Notes: generated from the letters alone by a model not told the origin. A stretch of DNA of 64,000 nt from Pseudoalteromonas haloplanktis ATCC 14393 (GCF_000238355.1 NZ_AHCA01000002.1:434001-498000); one strand, 5' to 3'. Positions 48,134 to 58,894 are shown, counted from the first letter of the stretch. Numbers and translations: made by a program.

Positions 48134-48186
48134 GGGGTATCCTATCGACAATTTTTTATTAGTTTGCAAGAAGTCTGGAATCGTAG

Positions 48187-50775
48187 ATGCAAGAGCAATA
48201 TAACCCACAAGACATAGAGTCAAAAGTCCAAGCCTACTGGGAAGAAAACCAAGTATTTAAAGCCACTGAAGATGAAAGCAAAGAAAAGTATTATTGCCTT
48301 TCTATGTTCCCTTACCCAAGTGGCCGACTCCACATGGGTCATGTGCGTAACTACACAATTGGTGATGTTGTTTCTCGCTTCCAACGCTTGCAAGGCAAAA
48401 ACGTTATGCAACCTATGGGTTGGGATGCGTTTGGGTTACCTGCTGAAAATGCGGCTATTAAAAACAAAACAGCCCCAGCAAAATGGACCTACGAAAACAT
48501 TGATTACATGCGTACCCAACTTAAGCAATTAGGTTTTGGTTATGACTGGGATCGTGAAATCGCGACCTGCCACCCTGACTATTACAAATGGGAACAATGG
48601 TTTTTCACTAAGCTGTACGAAAAAGGCTTAGTGTACAAAAAAATGTCAACGGTAAACTGGGACCCAGTGGATCAAACCGTGCTTGCAAACGAACAAGTGA
48701 TCGATGGTCGCGGTTGGCGCTCAGGCGCTGTGGTTGAGCAAAAAGAAATTCCACAATGGTTTATTAAAATTACTGACTACGCACAAGAGCTACTTGACGA
48801 CTTAGACAAGTTAGAAGATTGGCCTGAGCAAGTTAAAACTATGCAACGTAACTGGATTGGCCGCTCAGAAGGGCTAGATATCGAGTTTACCCGTACAGAT
48901 AACAACGAAAAGTTTAGCGTATATACAACTCGCCCTGATACTTTCATGGGAGTTACATACCTCGCTGTTGCCGGTGCCCACCCAATTGCACAAGAAGCAG
49001 CTAAAAATAGCGATGCAGTTGCACGCTTTGTTGAAGAGTGTAAAAACACCAAAGTTGCTGAAGCAGACATGGCAACCATGGAGAAAAAAGGCATTGCAAC
49101 GGGCTTTTTTGCAACTCACCCATTAACCGGTGAGCAAGTGCCTATTTGGGTTGCTAACTTTGTATTGATGCATTACGGCTCAGGCGCTGTAATGGCAGTA
49201 CCTGCACACGACCAACGTGACTACGAATTTGCAAGCGCTTATGGTTTAGATATCAAACAGGTAATTGCACCTGCTGCAGGCTCTGAGCTTGAAGTTAACT
49301 TAAAAGAAGAAGCATTCACTGAAAAAGGCGTGTTAGTTAATTCAGGTGAATTTGATGGCCTTGATTTTGACAGCGCGTTTAACGCTGTTGCCGATAAACT
49401 TGAAGCCCTTGGCGTGGGTGAGCGTAAAGTAAACTTCCGCCTACGTGACTGGGGTGTAAGCCGCCAGCGTTATTGGGGATCACCCATCCCTATGCTTAGC
49501 GACGAAAACGGTAACGAGCTTGCTGCAACTGAAGATATGCTGCCGGTACGCTTACCAGAAGACGTAGTAATGAACGGTGTTACCTCACCAATCAAAGCAG
49601 ATCCACAGTGGGCTAAAACAACAGTCAATGGCGCGCCTGCATTTCATGAAACAGATACCTTTGATACCTTTATGGAATCTTCTTGGTATTACGCACGTTA
49701 CTGCAGCCCACGCCATGACGAGGGCATGCTTGACCCTGCGGCGGCAAACTACTGGTTACCAGTAAACCAATACATCGGTGGTATTGAACACGCAATCTTA
49801 CACTTATTGTACTCACGTTTTTTCCACAAGTTATTACGTGATTTTGGTCTAGTAAACTCAGATGAGCCATTTGATCGCTTATTATGTCAAGGCATGGTAT
49901 TAGCTGAAACTTTCTATCGTAAAGATGAGAAAGGCGGCGATGTGTGGATTTCACCAAGTGATGTTGAAACTGAAACCGACGAAAAAGGCCGTGTTACTAA
50001 AGCGTGGCATAAAACCGACGGCGAACCCGTATTCTCATCGGGTATGAGCAAAATGTCGAAGTCGAAAAATAACGGTATCGACCCGCAACAAGTTATTGCC
50101 CAGTACGGCGCGGATACGGTACGTTTATTTATGATGTTTACTGCACCACCGGAGCAAACGCTTGAATGGTCTGATTCAGGTGTTGAAGGCGCGCATCGTT
50201 TTATCAAACGTATTTGGAAATACGCTGTTGACGTCAATACTGTTGGTTTCCAAGCCCTTGATAAATCAGCTCTCAACAACAATCAAAAAGTTTTACGTCG
50301 TGAGTTGCACAAAGCGATTGCAAAAGTGACTGATGATATTGAACGCCGTCAAACATTTAATACTGCGATTGCTGCAATTATGGAAATCTCAAACAAATTG
50401 TTAAAAGCACCTTTAGCTGATAAACAAGATGTTGCGATTGCTAACGAAGCACTTGAAGCATTATTAATCATGCTTGCGCCAATCACTCCGCATTTGTCGC
50501 ATCAATTGTGGCAAGAGCTTGGTAAAGAAGGGGACATTTTAGCTGCATCTTGGCCTGTTGTTGACGAATCAGCCCTTGTTGAAGATGAAAAGCTTATCAT
50601 TGTGCAAGTTAACGGTAAACTGCGTGCTAAATTGACCGTACCAGCCGATGCCACTAAAGAACAAGTAGAAGCTCAAGCTTTTGCTGAGCCTAACGTGTCT
50701 AAATTCACTGATGGCGTTACTATCCGCAAAGTAATTTACGTACCAGGTAAACTACTTAACGTGGTTGCTAACTAA
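48187..50775 (+). CDS. leuS: Leucyl-tRNA synthetase
   Basis: The 862-residue class I synthetase charges tRNA-Leu. The HIGH motif is HMGH in [15 protein letters not shown] (~40-54), the KMSKS motif is KMSKSK (~622), and an editing (CP1) domain lies between (~225-420, with [19 protein letters not shown]). Length equals E. coli LeuS (860). It heads the envelope/lipoate block: lptE starts two bases after its stop. Confidence 0.98.
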   Translation: MQEQYNPQDIESKVQAYWEENQVFKATEDESKEKYYCLSMFPYPSGRLHMGHVRNYTIGDVVSRFQRLQGKNVMQPMGWDAFGLPAENAAIKNKTAPAKWTYENIDYMRTQLKQLGFGYDWDREIATCHPDYYKWEQWFFTKLYEKGLVYKKMSTVNWDPVDQTVLANEQVIDGRGWRSGAVVEQKEIPQWFIKITDYAQELLDDLDKLEDWPEQVKTMQRNWIGRSEGLDIEFTRTDNNEKFSVYTTRPDTFMGVTYLAVAGAHPIAQEAAKNSDAVARFVEECKNTKVAEADMATMEKKGIATGFFATHPLTGEQVPIWVANFVLMHYGSGAVMAVPAHDQRDYEFASAYGLDIKQVIAPAAGSELEVNLKEEAFTEKGVLVNSGEFDGLDFDSAFNAVADKLEALGVGERKVNFRLRDWGVSRQRYWGSPIPMLSDENGNELAATEDMLPVRLPEDVVMNGVTSPIKADPQWAKTTVNGAPAFHETDTFDTFMESSWYYARYCSPRHDEGMLDPAAANYWLPVNQYIGGIEHAILHLLYSRFFHKLLRDFGLVNSDEPFDRLLCQGMVLAETFYRKDEKGGDVWISPSDVETETDEKGRVTKAWHKTDGEPVFSSGMSKMSKSKNNGIDPQQVIAQYGADTVRLFMMFTAPPEQTLEWSDSGVEGAHRFIKRIWKYAVDVNTVGFQALDKSALNNNQKVLRRELHKAIAKVTDDIERRQTFNTAIAAIMEISNKLLKAPLADKQDVAIANEALEALLIMLAPITPHLSHQLWQELGKEGDILAASWPVVDESALVEDEKLIIVQVNGKLRAKLTVPADATKEQVEAQAFAEPNVSKFTDGVTIRKVIYVPGKLLNVVAN

Positions 50776-50777
50776 TT

Positions 50778-51272
50778 ATGGCTGCTATTCATGCCATAAA
50801 AAACGGACTAGCCTTAGCGCTAGTCTGTTTTTTGTTATCAAGCTGTGGCTTTCATCTTAAAAAAGCATCAAGCCTACCGGATGATTTAACCACCCTCACA
50901 TTAAGCGGTGATGATGAAAAATCAGCGTTATTCGCGATGCTTGAAAAAGAGCTGACATTGAGCAAAGTTGAGTTACTCAGCACACCTAAAAAAGACGTAG
51001 CGCAACTGTATTTATTTAAAGACCGTTTAGAACGTCAAACATTGTCATTATTTAAAAATGGCCAAGTTGCCGAGTACGAACTAGCTTACAGCGTACGTTA
51101 TCTACTCAAGCGCCCAGGTAAAGATGCAATCGAACAGAGTTTTGAGCTGTATCGTAATTACCAAGACGACCCTGATAACGCACTTGCTAAAGCGAAGGAA
51201 TTGGAGCTATTGCTTAATGAAATTCGTATGCAAGCCAGTCGTCGTATCACTCGAGAGCTGTCGCAACTGTAA
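50778..51272 (+). CDS. lptE: LPS-assembly lipoprotein LptE
   Basis: A 164-residue outer-membrane lipoprotein that plugs the LptD barrel and guides lipopolysaccharide to the surface. The signal peptide ends in the lipobox LSSC, with Cys at ~23, followed by GFHLKKASSLPDDLTTLTLS, typical of LptE (RlpB). Two bases after leuS and sharing one base with holA, so translationally coupled. Confidence 0.93.
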   Translation: MAAIHAIKNGLALALVCFLLSSCGFHLKKASSLPDDLTTLTLSGDDEKSALFAMLEKELTLSKVELLSTPKKDVAQLYLFKDRLERQTLSLFKNGQVAEYELAYSVRYLLKRPGKDAIEQSFELYRNYQDDPDNALAKAKELELLLNEIRMQASRRITRELSQL

Positions 51273-52309
51273 TGCGCTGTTATGCGAATCAATTACCGAA
51301 TGAATTAAAAAAAGGCATGCAGCCCTTTTATTTAGTGTTTGGTGAAGAACCCTTTCAAGTTGCACAATGCGCCCAGCAAATTCGCCACACAGCTAAACAG
51401 CAAGGCTTTGATGAAGTTATTAAATTTACTTTAATGCCAGGCTTTGATTGGCAAGAGCTGATTGCACAATATCAAAGCATGTCATTATTCAGTGCTCGTA
51501 CGTTAATAGAGCTGGATCTAAACTTTCAGAAACCAGGCACTGTTGGTAGTCAAACTTTTAAGCAGTTAGTTGAACTTAACAACCCTGATACCCTACTGAT
51601 CATTACAGGTGCAAAAGCCAGCCAAGATATTCAACGCAGTGCCTGGTTTAAAGCGTTGGATAAATTCGGCATTTTTGTCCCCTGCTACCCACTCACTGGC
51701 AACCATTTAAGTCGTTGGTTAGACGAGCAATGCCAGCGCTTGCAGATCAATATGCAAAACGACGCAAAACGCACTTTAATAGAAGCGACTGAAGGTAATT
51801 TATTAGCCTGCTTTCAAGAACTTGAAAAACTGTCACTGTTGCATGGCACTGCGACGATTGATCAGCAACAAGTATTGCAAGGGTTATTAAATCAAGCCAA
51901 GTTTGATATTTTTGATCTAACCGATGCATTGCTGCATGGTAATAGCCGCCAAGCAATTAAAGTACTGAATAAGCTGGCAGGTGATAACACCGAAGCTGTC
52001 AGTATTTTATGGGCTATTACTAAAGAAGCAAATTTGTTACTTACCTTGCAGTTAGGCTTACAACAAGGTGAACAGTTAGCAAGTTTATTTAAACAAAAAG
52101 CAATTTGGAAAAATCAACAAGGGCCAATTCAACAAGCACTTAGTCGTTTATCAATCGCAACCCTTGAGCAAATTACTCAGCTTTTGGCACAATTTGATGC
52201 CAGTTATAAGCAAGGTAATTTAGTTAAACCCTATCAAGCGCTAGCGCATATTTGTTTAGTTTTTTGCCAACCATTAGCGTTTCCTTTGCCTGCGCATCCA
52301 CTCAACTAA
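51272..52309 (+). CDS. holA: DNA polymerase III delta subunit
   Basis: The 345-residue clamp-loader subunit opens the beta sliding clamp. N-terminal FYLVFGEEPFQVAQCAQQIR (~20-40) and the central KLSLLHG region followed by FDIFDLTDALLHGN are HolA hallmarks. Length matches E. coli (343). One-base overlap with lptE. Confidence 0.95.
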   Translation: MRCYANQLPNELKKGMQPFYLVFGEEPFQVAQCAQQIRHTAKQQGFDEVIKFTLMPGFDWQELIAQYQSMSLFSARTLIELDLNFQKPGTVGSQTFKQLVELNNPDTLLIITGAKASQDIQRSAWFKALDKFGIFVPCYPLTGNHLSRWLDEQCQRLQINMQNDAKRTLIEATEGNLLACFQELEKLSLLHGTATIDQQQVLQGLLNQAKFDIFDLTDALLHGNSRQAIKVLNKLAGDNTEAVSILWAITKEANLLLTLQLGLQQGEQLASLFKQKAIWKNQQGPIQQALSRLSIATLEQITQLLAQFDASYKQGNLVKPYQALAHICLVFCQPLAFPLPAHPLN

Positions 52310-52322
52310 TTATTAGGCGTTT

Positions 52323-52961
52323 ATGATGATTGCATTGTTTGGTGGTACTTTCGACCCCGTTCACTTAGGTCATATTAATATGGCCAAGCATTGTGTAAAA
52401 CACTTTAACTTAGCAACCTTGTATTTTATGCCATGTGCAATCCCGGCCCATAAAGCGGCTCCAGGGATCAGTACGGCACATCGAATTGCAATGCTCAAGG
52501 CTGCTATTGCGCCATACCCTTATTTTCAACTCGACTTACGAGAATTAAATCGCACAGGCCCATCCTATTCATTATTAAGCTTGCAAGAGCTACGTGCGCA
52601 ATACCCTCAACAACCAATCTTGTTCTTAATTGGTATGGACTCCTTTAATAGCTTAGATAAATGGTATCAGTGGCAAACAATTACCCAGCTATGCCATATA
52701 GTGGTTTTTCAACGTCCGGGGCTAAAATGCAGCGCTCATGGTGAATTAAAAGCCTACCAACAAGCCAGCGAATGCAATGATAGCACCGAGCTCACAACAC
52801 AACCGGGCGGCAAATTATACTTTTTAACGGGTGAAGAACTGGCCATTGCCTCAAGTGATATACGTGATGCAATAAAAAAAGGTATAAATTACAATGAACT
52901 TCTCCCTAAGGCAGTGGGTCAGTATATTCAACAACAGCAACTTTATCTAAGTGATGAATAA
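52323..52961 (+). CDS. nadD: Nicotinate-nucleotide adenylyltransferase
   Basis: NadD makes nicotinate adenine dinucleotide from NaMN and ATP in NAD synthesis. The 212-residue protein has the nucleotidyltransferase start IALFGGTFDPVHLGHINMAK with the HxGH motif, and the IASSDIRDAI motif (ISSTxxR-like) near the C-terminus. Fourteen bases after holA. Confidence 0.95.
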   Translation: MMIALFGGTFDPVHLGHINMAKHCVKHFNLATLYFMPCAIPAHKAAPGISTAHRIAMLKAAIAPYPYFQLDLRELNRTGPSYSLLSLQELRAQYPQQPILFLIGMDSFNSLDKWYQWQTITQLCHIVVFQRPGLKCSAHGELKAYQQASECNDSTELTTQPGGKLYFLTGEELAIASSDIRDAIKKGINYNELLPKAVGQYIQQQQLYLSDE

Positions 52962-53014
52962 ATACTGGTTGCGTGATAAAATAACAGCTATTCACTTTTT
53001 AATGAGATAACACC

Positions 53015-53332
53015 TTGGATACGAAACAACTACTTGCCTTTGCAATAGACAAAATCGACGATATGAAAGCACGTGACGTGGTTAATATAGACGTAACTGC
53101 AAGCTCAGACATTACCGACTACATGGTTGTATGCTCTGGCACATCAAAGCGTCATGTACTGTCAATTGCAGACCATTTAGCAAAAGAAGCTCGTCACGCA
53201 GGTCAAGAACCACTCGGTTACGAAGGCCAAACAGATGGTGAATGGGCACTGGTTGATTTAGGCGATGTAATCGTACACGTAATGCAAGATCACGCACGTA
53301 GCTATTACGACCTCGAAAAACTATGGAGCTAA
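53015..53332 (+). CDS. rsfS: Ribosome silencing factor RsfS
   Basis: A 105-residue protein that binds L14 of the large subunit and blocks subunit joining in starvation. The pattern KARDVVNIDVTASSDITDYM and VCSGTSKRHVLSIADHLAKE matches the RsfS/YbeB family. Begins with TTG at 53015; no other in-frame start gives the full domain. Confidence 0.95.
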   Translation: MDTKQLLAFAIDKIDDMKARDVVNIDVTASSDITDYMVVCSGTSKRHVLSIADHLAKEARHAGQEPLGYEGQTDGEWALVDLGDVIVHVMQDHARSYYDLEKLWS

Positions 53333-53373
53333 GCTAAACGCTCACTAATTTTACTAGAGTTTGGATGTAACAC

Positions 53374-53844
53374 GTGAAGATACAAATGATTGCCGTTGGT
53401 ACCAAAATGCCAGCATGGGTAGAAGCGGGTTTTACTGAATATCAGCGCCGCTTTCCAAAAGATATGGCGTTGGAATTAATTGAAATACCCGCGGGTAAAC
53501 GTGGCAAAAATGCAGATATTAAGCGAATACTGCATATTGAAGGTGAAAAAACCTTAGCCGCCATCCCGAAAGGCAATCGTATTGTTACACTTGAAGTAAC
53601 AGGTAAAGCGCTTGATACTCACCAATTAGCAAAAGACATGGAAAAGTGGCAACTGGATGGCCGCGATGTGAGTTTGCTAATTGGCGGACCTGAAGGCTTA
53701 GCACCAGAGTGTATTGCAGCTTCAGAGCAAAAGTGGTCACTCTCAAATTTGACCCTGCCCCATCCATTGGTGCGTATTATTGTTGCAGAAAGTCTTTATA
53801 GAGGCTGGAGCTTAAACAATAACCACCCGTATCATCGCGAGTAG
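53374..53844 (+). CDS. rlmH: 23S rRNA (pseudouridine1915-N3)-methyltransferase
   Basis: A 156-residue SPOUT methyltransferase that methylates pseudouridine 1915 of 23S r[19 protein letters not shown] (knot region) and [20 protein letters not shown] are typical, with the C-terminal NNHPYHRE. Starts with GTG. Ten bases before mrdA. Confidence 0.96.
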   Translation: MKIQMIAVGTKMPAWVEAGFTEYQRRFPKDMALELIEIPAGKRGKNADIKRILHIEGEKTLAAIPKGNRIVTLEVTGKALDTHQLAKDMEKWQLDGRDVSLLIGGPEGLAPECIAASEQKWSLSNLTLPHPLVRIIVAESLYRGWSLNNNHPYHRE

Positions 53845-53853
53845 TCATCACGC

Positions 53854-55734
53854 ATGCGAAAACACAGGCCCACGATTAGGGATCACTCTGCAGAGGCAAA
53901 TCTATTTGCTCGCCGTGCTTTTGTGGGCTTTGTGTTTGTCACTATTTTAGTTGCGGTGTTATTGTCAAATTTATACACCATTCAAGTAGATGATCATCAA
54001 GACTACCAAACTCGCTCTAACGATAACCGCATTAAAGTTATTCCGATCGCACCTAATCGCGGTCTAATTTACGATCGTAATGGTGTATTACTCGCTGAAA
54101 ATAAACCCGTCTATAATCTAGAGGTTATTCCTGAAGAAGTGGATGATCTTGATGCATCCCTGTCTGCCTTAACGCAATTTATTGATATTTCAGATCAGCA
54201 AAAAAGCGATTTTATAGACGATATCAAACATAACCGCCGTTTTAAAAGCCAGGTACTAAAAGCACGCTTAACAGAGCTTGAAGTGGCCCGTTTTTCGGTC
54301 AATCAGCATAAATTCCCAGGTTTTAGCATCGAAGCACGGTTAGCACGTTATTATCCGTATGCTGACACCCTAACCCATGCGTTAGGTTATGTTGCTAAAC
54401 TCAATAAAAAAGAACTGGCTAAACTCGAGTCTGAAGATCAAGGCACTAACTACCGTGCCACCCATGATATTGGCAAACTGGGGATTGAAAAATACTATGA
54501 GCAATTGCTACATGGTCAAGTTGGCTCACAACGTGTTGAAGTAAATAACCGTGGCCGCGTAATTCGTACCTTAAGTATGACACCACCACAACCCGGCCAC
54601 GATTTAGTGTTGACTTTAGATATCGGATTACAACAAATTGCACAACATGCCTTTAAAGATATGCGTGGCGCTGTGGTTGTCATGGATGCCAAAGACGGTG
54701 GCGTATTGGCGTTATATTCTAACCCAAGCTACGACCCCAATTTATTTGTTCATGGTATTAGCAGCAAAAATTACAAAGCGTTGTTAAATCCAGATAGACC
54801 ACTGATCAATCGCACCACACAAGGGCGCTATGCTCCCGCATCTACGGTCAAACCTCACTTAGCTATCTTGGCACTTGAAGAGGGTTTAGTCACCGAGCAT
54901 ACCACTATTTGGGACCCCGGATTTTTTCAAATACCGAATGTGGACCATAAATGGCGAGATTGGAAACGCTGGGGCCATGGCCATGTTGATGTTTACAAGG
55001 CGATTGAAGAATCATGTGATACGTATTTTTATGATACGGCTTATCGTTTAGGTATCACTAAAATTAGTGACTTTATGGCGCAATTTGGTTTTGGTGATTT
55101 AACCGGTATCGATATTCATGAAGAAACCACCGCGATTCTCCCTTCAAAAGAATGGAAAGAAGCGCGATTTAAAGAGTCATGGTGGCGAGGAGATACAATT
55201 TCAGTCGGCATTGGACAAGGTTACTGGACAGCCACACCAATGCAAATTGCCAATGCACTCAATATTTTAGTAAATAAAGGGATTAACCGCCCTCCTCACT
55301 TAGTGCAAGTTGCTAAGCAAGAAAATCAGGTTGTACAAATTAATAATGAAGAAAAGCCACCAGTGATACTCAAGGATCCAAACCATTGGCAAATTGCCTT
55401 AGATGCGATGCATAATACAGTTACCAAAGTGACCGGTACTGCTCATAAAGCATTTAGAGGGGTAAGCTATGACCCTGCTGGTAAAACAGGCACTGCTCAA
55501 TTAGTTAGTATTGCCCAAGGTGAGCGTTATGATGCAAAATCGCTAAAAGAGCGCCACCGTGACAATGCCATTTATGTTGGATTTGCACCTTATGATGACC
55601 CACAAATTGTGGTGTCTATCGTTGTTGAAAATACCGGCGGTGGTAGTACCGTAGGTGCACCTATCGCCCGTCAGTTAATGGATTACTATTTCTCGGCTAA
55701 TCCCATCAATATCGCTCAGAATGAGGCGCCATAA
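53854..55734 (+). CDS. mrdA: Penicillin-binding protein 2 (peptidoglycan transpeptidase)
   Basis: The 626-residue class B PBP of the elongasome crosslinks lateral-wall peptidoglycan. It has an N-terminal membrane anchor (~22-44), a pedestal domain and the transpeptidase domain with catalytic S330 in PASTVKP (same number as in E. coli), a SCD motif (ESCDTYFY) and K544 in GKTGTAQ. Its stop overlaps the mrdB start by one base. Confidence 0.97.
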   Translation: MRKHRPTIRDHSAEANLFARRAFVGFVFVTILVAVLLSNLYTIQVDDHQDYQTRSNDNRIKVIPIAPNRGLIYDRNGVLLAENKPVYNLEVIPEEVDDLDASLSALTQFIDISDQQKSDFIDDIKHNRRFKSQVLKARLTELEVARFSVNQHKFPGFSIEARLARYYPYADTLTHALGYVAKLNKKELAKLESEDQGTNYRATHDIGKLGIEKYYEQLLHGQVGSQRVEVNNRGRVIRTLSMTPPQPGHDLVLTLDIGLQQIAQHAFKDMRGAVVVMDAKDGGVLALYSNPSYDPNLFVHGISSKNYKALLNPDRPLINRTTQGRYAPASTVKPHLAILALEEGLVTEHTTIWDPGFFQIPNVDHKWRDWKRWGHGHVDVYKAIEESCDTYFYDTAYRLGITKISDFMAQFGFGDLTGIDIHEETTAILPSKEWKEARFKESWWRGDTISVGIGQGYWTATPMQIANALNILVNKGINRPPHLVQVAKQENQVVQINNEEKPPVILKDPNHWQIALDAMHNTVTKVTGTAHKAFRGVSYDPAGKTGTAQLVSIAQGERYDAKSLKERHRDNAIYVGFAPYDDPQIVVSIVVENTGGGSTVGAPIARQLMDYYFSANPINIAQNEAP

Positions 55735-56837
55735 TGCAGCTTGATGATAAACGTTCTATGTGGGATAAATTGCATCTAGATCTGCCATTATTACTGGCAT
55801 TATTTACCTTAATGGCTGCCAGTTTGGCTATTGTCTACAGTGCCAGCGGCCAAGACAGCGCAATGATGATCCGCCATGCCACGCGTATGGCTGGCGCAAT
55901 TATTGGCATGTTTGTGTTAGCACAGCTTTCACCTGCCACACTAAAGCGCTTAGTTTTCCCACTGTATTGTGCTGGTTTATTAATGCTTGTTGGTGTGTTA
56001 ATTTTTGGTGTCAGTTCAAAAGGCGCCCAACGTTGGCTTGATTTAGGAGTTACCCGCTTTCAGCCATCTGAGCTCATGAAAATAGCCGTCCCCATGATGG
56101 TTGCTTGGTACATTGGCCGTAATCACTTACCGCCTAAAGCCGTGCATTTAGTTGTTGGTTTTGCCATAGTTATGATCCCAACATTGCTTATTAAAGAACA
56201 ACCCGACTTAGGCACCTCAATATTGATAGCCAGCTCAGGTGTATTTGTGTTGTTCTTATCTGGGTTAAGTTGGCGGTTAATTGGTTTTTTAAGCGCCTTA
56301 GTGGCACTTGCTGCCTGGCCATTTTGGCACTACGGCATGCATGACTATCAAAAGCAACGCGTTTTAACCTTATTTAATCCTGAAAGTGACCCGCTTGGCT
56401 CTGGCTACCATATCATTCAATCAAAAATTGCCATTGGTTCAGGGGGGATTGAAGGGAAAGGCTGGTTACAAGGTACGCAGTCACAATTAGAGTTTTTACC
56501 TGAGCGCCACACTGATTTTATATTTTCAGTATTAAGTGAAGAGTTTGGTTTATTTGGGGTGTGCTTATTACTCTGTATGTACTTATTTATCGTTGGCCGT
56601 GGCTTGTATATTGCGGTTAATGCGCAAGATGCTTTTGGCAAGTTATTAGCCGGTGCCCTCACCCTCACTTTTTTTGTTTATGTGTTCGTAAATATAGGCA
56701 TGGTATCAGGCCTGCTGCCTGTTGTTGGTGTACCCCTACCGCTTATAAGTTACGGCGGTACTTCGATGGTCACCTTAATGGCAGGATTTGGCATTATTAT
56801 GTCTATCGCTACGGATAAAAGGATGTTACTGAAATAA
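55734..56837 (+). CDS. mrdB: Peptidoglycan glycosyltransferase RodA
   Basis: A SEDS-family polymerase of 367 residues with ten membrane helices, partner of PBP2 for rod shape. RFQPSELMKIAVPMMVAWYI and DFIFSVLSEEFGLFGV (the essential Asp), then GLLPVVGVPLPLISYGGTSM, match RodA. Overlaps mrdA and rlpA by one base each. Confidence 0.97.
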   Translation: MQLDDKRSMWDKLHLDLPLLLALFTLMAASLAIVYSASGQDSAMMIRHATRMAGAIIGMFVLAQLSPATLKRLVFPLYCAGLLMLVGVLIFGVSSKGAQRWLDLGVTRFQPSELMKIAVPMMVAWYIGRNHLPPKAVHLVVGFAIVMIPTLLIKEQPDLGTSILIASSGVFVLFLSGLSWRLIGFLSALVALAAWPFWHYGMHDYQKQRVLTLFNPESDPLGSGYHIIQSKIAIGSGGIEGKGWLQGTQSQLEFLPERHTDFIFSVLSEEFGLFGVCLLLCMYLFIVGRGLYIAVNAQDAFGKLLAGALTLTFFVYVFVNIGMVSGLLPVVGVPLPLISYGGTSMVTLMAGFGIIMSIATDKRMLLK

Positions 56838-57616
56838 TGCACTCTTTAGTAAAGTTAATTACGCTCACTTTTTTCACCATTTTTTTAGCCGCATGCAGTA
56901 GCTCAGGTAGTAAAACCGATCATAGCAGCCGTTATAGTATGCGCCATGACGCTGCACCGTTGCGTGTACCAACCGAATTAGAAATGCAAGATGCCGTTGT
57001 AGTCCCCGTTACCAAAAGTGCTAGCGCAGGCCGTCCATACACCGTACTCGGTAAAAACTACACTCCAATGTTAGATGAAACTGGTTATAGTGAAGAAGGT
57101 ATCGCATCTTGGTATGGCCGTAAGTTTCATGGTTATCATACCTCCAATGGTGAGGTGTACGATATGTTCGCGATGACCGCAGCGCATAAAACGCTCCCTT
57201 TACCTAGCTTTGTAAAAGTAACCAATACCAGTAACGGGAAATCTGTCATTGTCCGTGTCAATGACCGTGGTCCATTTCATGATGATCGTTTAATCGATTT
57301 ATCCTACGCAGCTGCGTACAAACTGGGTTACTACCATCATGGTACAGCGAAGGTTAAGCTTGAGGCGGTTACTATGGCCGATTCAACTGCGCGACAGAGT
57401 TACATCCAAGTGGCGGCAGGAAGTACCTTAAAGAATATTGAAGCACTGGCGTACACCCTAAGACAGCAATATCAATTACCCACCAATATCGTGGAAAAAG
57501 ATGCAATTTATAGATTGCGCTTAGGACCAATTAAAGACGCTGAACAAGCACAGCAAGTACTTGAAAAATTAAAACTGGATCAATTTCAAAACGCGTTCTT
57601 GCTTTACAGTCAATAA
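56837..57616 (+). CDS. rlpA: Septal/lytic lipoprotein RlpA
   Basis: A 259-residue outer-membrane lipoprotein with lipobox LAAC (Cys20). The double-psi beta barrel (~90-175) has GIASWYGRKFHGYHTSNGE and VIVRVNDRGPFHDDRLIDLS; the aspartate here is catalytic in RlpA enzymes that cut denuded glycan strands. A SPOR domain (~188-258) binds denuded septal peptidoglycan. Start overlaps mrdB by one base. Confidence 0.95.
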   Translation: MHSLVKLITLTFFTIFLAACSSSGSKTDHSSRYSMRHDAAPLRVPTELEMQDAVVVPVTKSASAGRPYTVLGKNYTPMLDETGYSEEGIASWYGRKFHGYHTSNGEVYDMFAMTAAHKTLPLPSFVKVTNTSNGKSVIVRVNDRGPFHDDRLIDLSYAAAYKLGYYHHGTAKVKLEAVTMADSTARQSYIQVAAGSTLKNIEALAYTLRQQYQLPTNIVEKDAIYRLRLGPIKDAEQAQQVLEKLKLDQFQNAFLLYSQ

Positions 57617-57621
57617 GACTA

Positions 57622-57687
57622 ATACCCAAACTCCCCCCAGTGAGTTAGTTTAAAAACGACACTCGCATCTCGGGGTCGTTTGGGTAT
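57622..57687. repeat. 66-bp element with 10-bp inverted ends between rlpA and dacA
   Basis: ATACCCAAAC (57622-57631) and GTTTGGGTAT (57678-57687) are perfect inverted ends, with a further CGAC/GTCG pairing inside. It fills most of the gap between rlpA and dacA. It could be a miniature element or a strong mRNA hairpin that separates the two genes. Confidence 0.6.
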
Positions 57688-57724
57688 AGAATGGAGTAAC
57701 GCGAATCTTTAACTTTAACCATTA

Positions 57725-58894
57725 ATGAGTATGATGAAATCTATTAAATACAAAATTCTCAACGGTGTGTGCGCCTTAGTATGCTCTGCTGCCGTTTTCT
57801 CAGCGACCGCCCAAATCATCCCAGCCCCTCCTCAAGTTAATGCAAAAGGTTATTTTCTTGTTGACTTTACAACAGGCAAAGTGATTGCCGAAGGCGAGCC
57901 TGATACCCGCCTTGCTCCAGCTAGTTTAACTAAAATGATGACCAGCTATGTGATCGGCACCGAGATCAAAGCAGGTAACATTGCACCAACTGATATGGTT
58001 ACGGTAAGTGAAAAAGCATGGGCTAAAAACTTCCCTGAATCATCAAAGATGTTTATCGAAGTCGGTAAGCAAATTAGTGTTGATGATCTAAATCATGGAA
58101 TCATAGTGCAATCTGGCAATGATGCCTGTGTAGCTATGGCCGAACATATCGCCGGGAGCGAAAGCGCATTTGCGGATCTAATGAATGCACACGCTGATAA
58201 ATTAGGTATGAGCAATACTCATTTTATTAACAGCCATGGTTTAGATACCGATGAGCATTTCACAACACCACGCGATATGGCAACGTTAGGCGCAGCGCTG
58301 ATACGTGATGTACCAGATGAGTACGCCGTGTATGCAGAAAAATCATTTACTTTTAATGGTATTAAACAATACAACCGTAACTCACTGTTATGGGATGAAA
58401 GCTTAAACGTTGACGGTATCAAAACAGGCCATACTTCAGAGGCAGGTTACAGCCTAGTTACCTCAGCGACTAAAGACGACATGCGTTTAATTGCTGTTGT
58501 TATGGGCACCTCGAGTGAGCGAGCTCGTAAAGTTGAAAGCAAAAAGTTACTTAACTATGGTTTCCGTTTCTTTGAAACAATTACACCATATAAAGCAGGC
58601 GACAGCTTTGCTGAGCAACGTATTTGGATGGGTAATAAAGAAAACGTATCTCTCGGTATTTTAGAGGATACACCAATTACTATTCCGCGTGGTCAGCGTA
58701 AAAATTTAAAAGCAGACTTCAAACTTGATAAAGTATTAGAAGCTCCTCTAGCTAAAGGCTCTACGGTAGGCACTTTATCGTTACAGTTAGAAGGCGAAGT
58801 TATTGCGCAGTATCCGCTAGTAACACTTGAAGAAGTTGAAGAAGGTAGCTTCTTTAGTAAAATTTATGATTACCTACGTTTACAAATAATGTAA
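57725..58894 (+). CDS. dacA: D-alanyl-D-alanine carboxypeptidase (PBP5/6-type)
   Basis: A 389-residue low-molecular-mass PBP that trims the terminal D-Ala from peptidoglycan. A signal peptide (~1-30, ending SATAQ) precedes S67-x-x-K70 in ASLTKM, SGN motif S130-G-N and K233-T-G. The C-terminal amphipathic helix (FFSKIYDYLRLQIM) anchors it at the inner membrane. A strong terminator follows. Confidence 0.97.
   Translation: MSMMKSIKYKILNGVCALVCSAAVFSATAQIIPAPPQVNAKGYFLVDFTTGKVIAEGEPDTRLAPASLTKMMTSYVIGTEIKAGNIAPTDMVTVSEKAWAKNFPESSKMFIEVGKQISVDDLNHGIIVQSGNDACVAMAEHIAGSESAFADLMNAHADKLGMSNTHFINSHGLDTDEHFTTPRDMATLGAALIRDVPDEYAVYAEKSFTFNGIKQYNRNSLLWDESLNVDGIKTGHTSEAGYSLVTSATKDDMRLIAVVMGTSSERARKVESKKLLNYGFRFFETITPYKAGDSFAEQRIWMGNKENVSLGILEDTPITIPRGQRKNLKADFKLDKVLEAPLAKGSTVGTLSLQLEGEVIAQYPLVTLEEVEEGSFFSKIYDYLRLQIM

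Noticed and set aside
49914..50282. 122-codon minus-strand open frame opposite leuS
   Set aside because: Antisense shadow; leuS is unbroken and conserved here.
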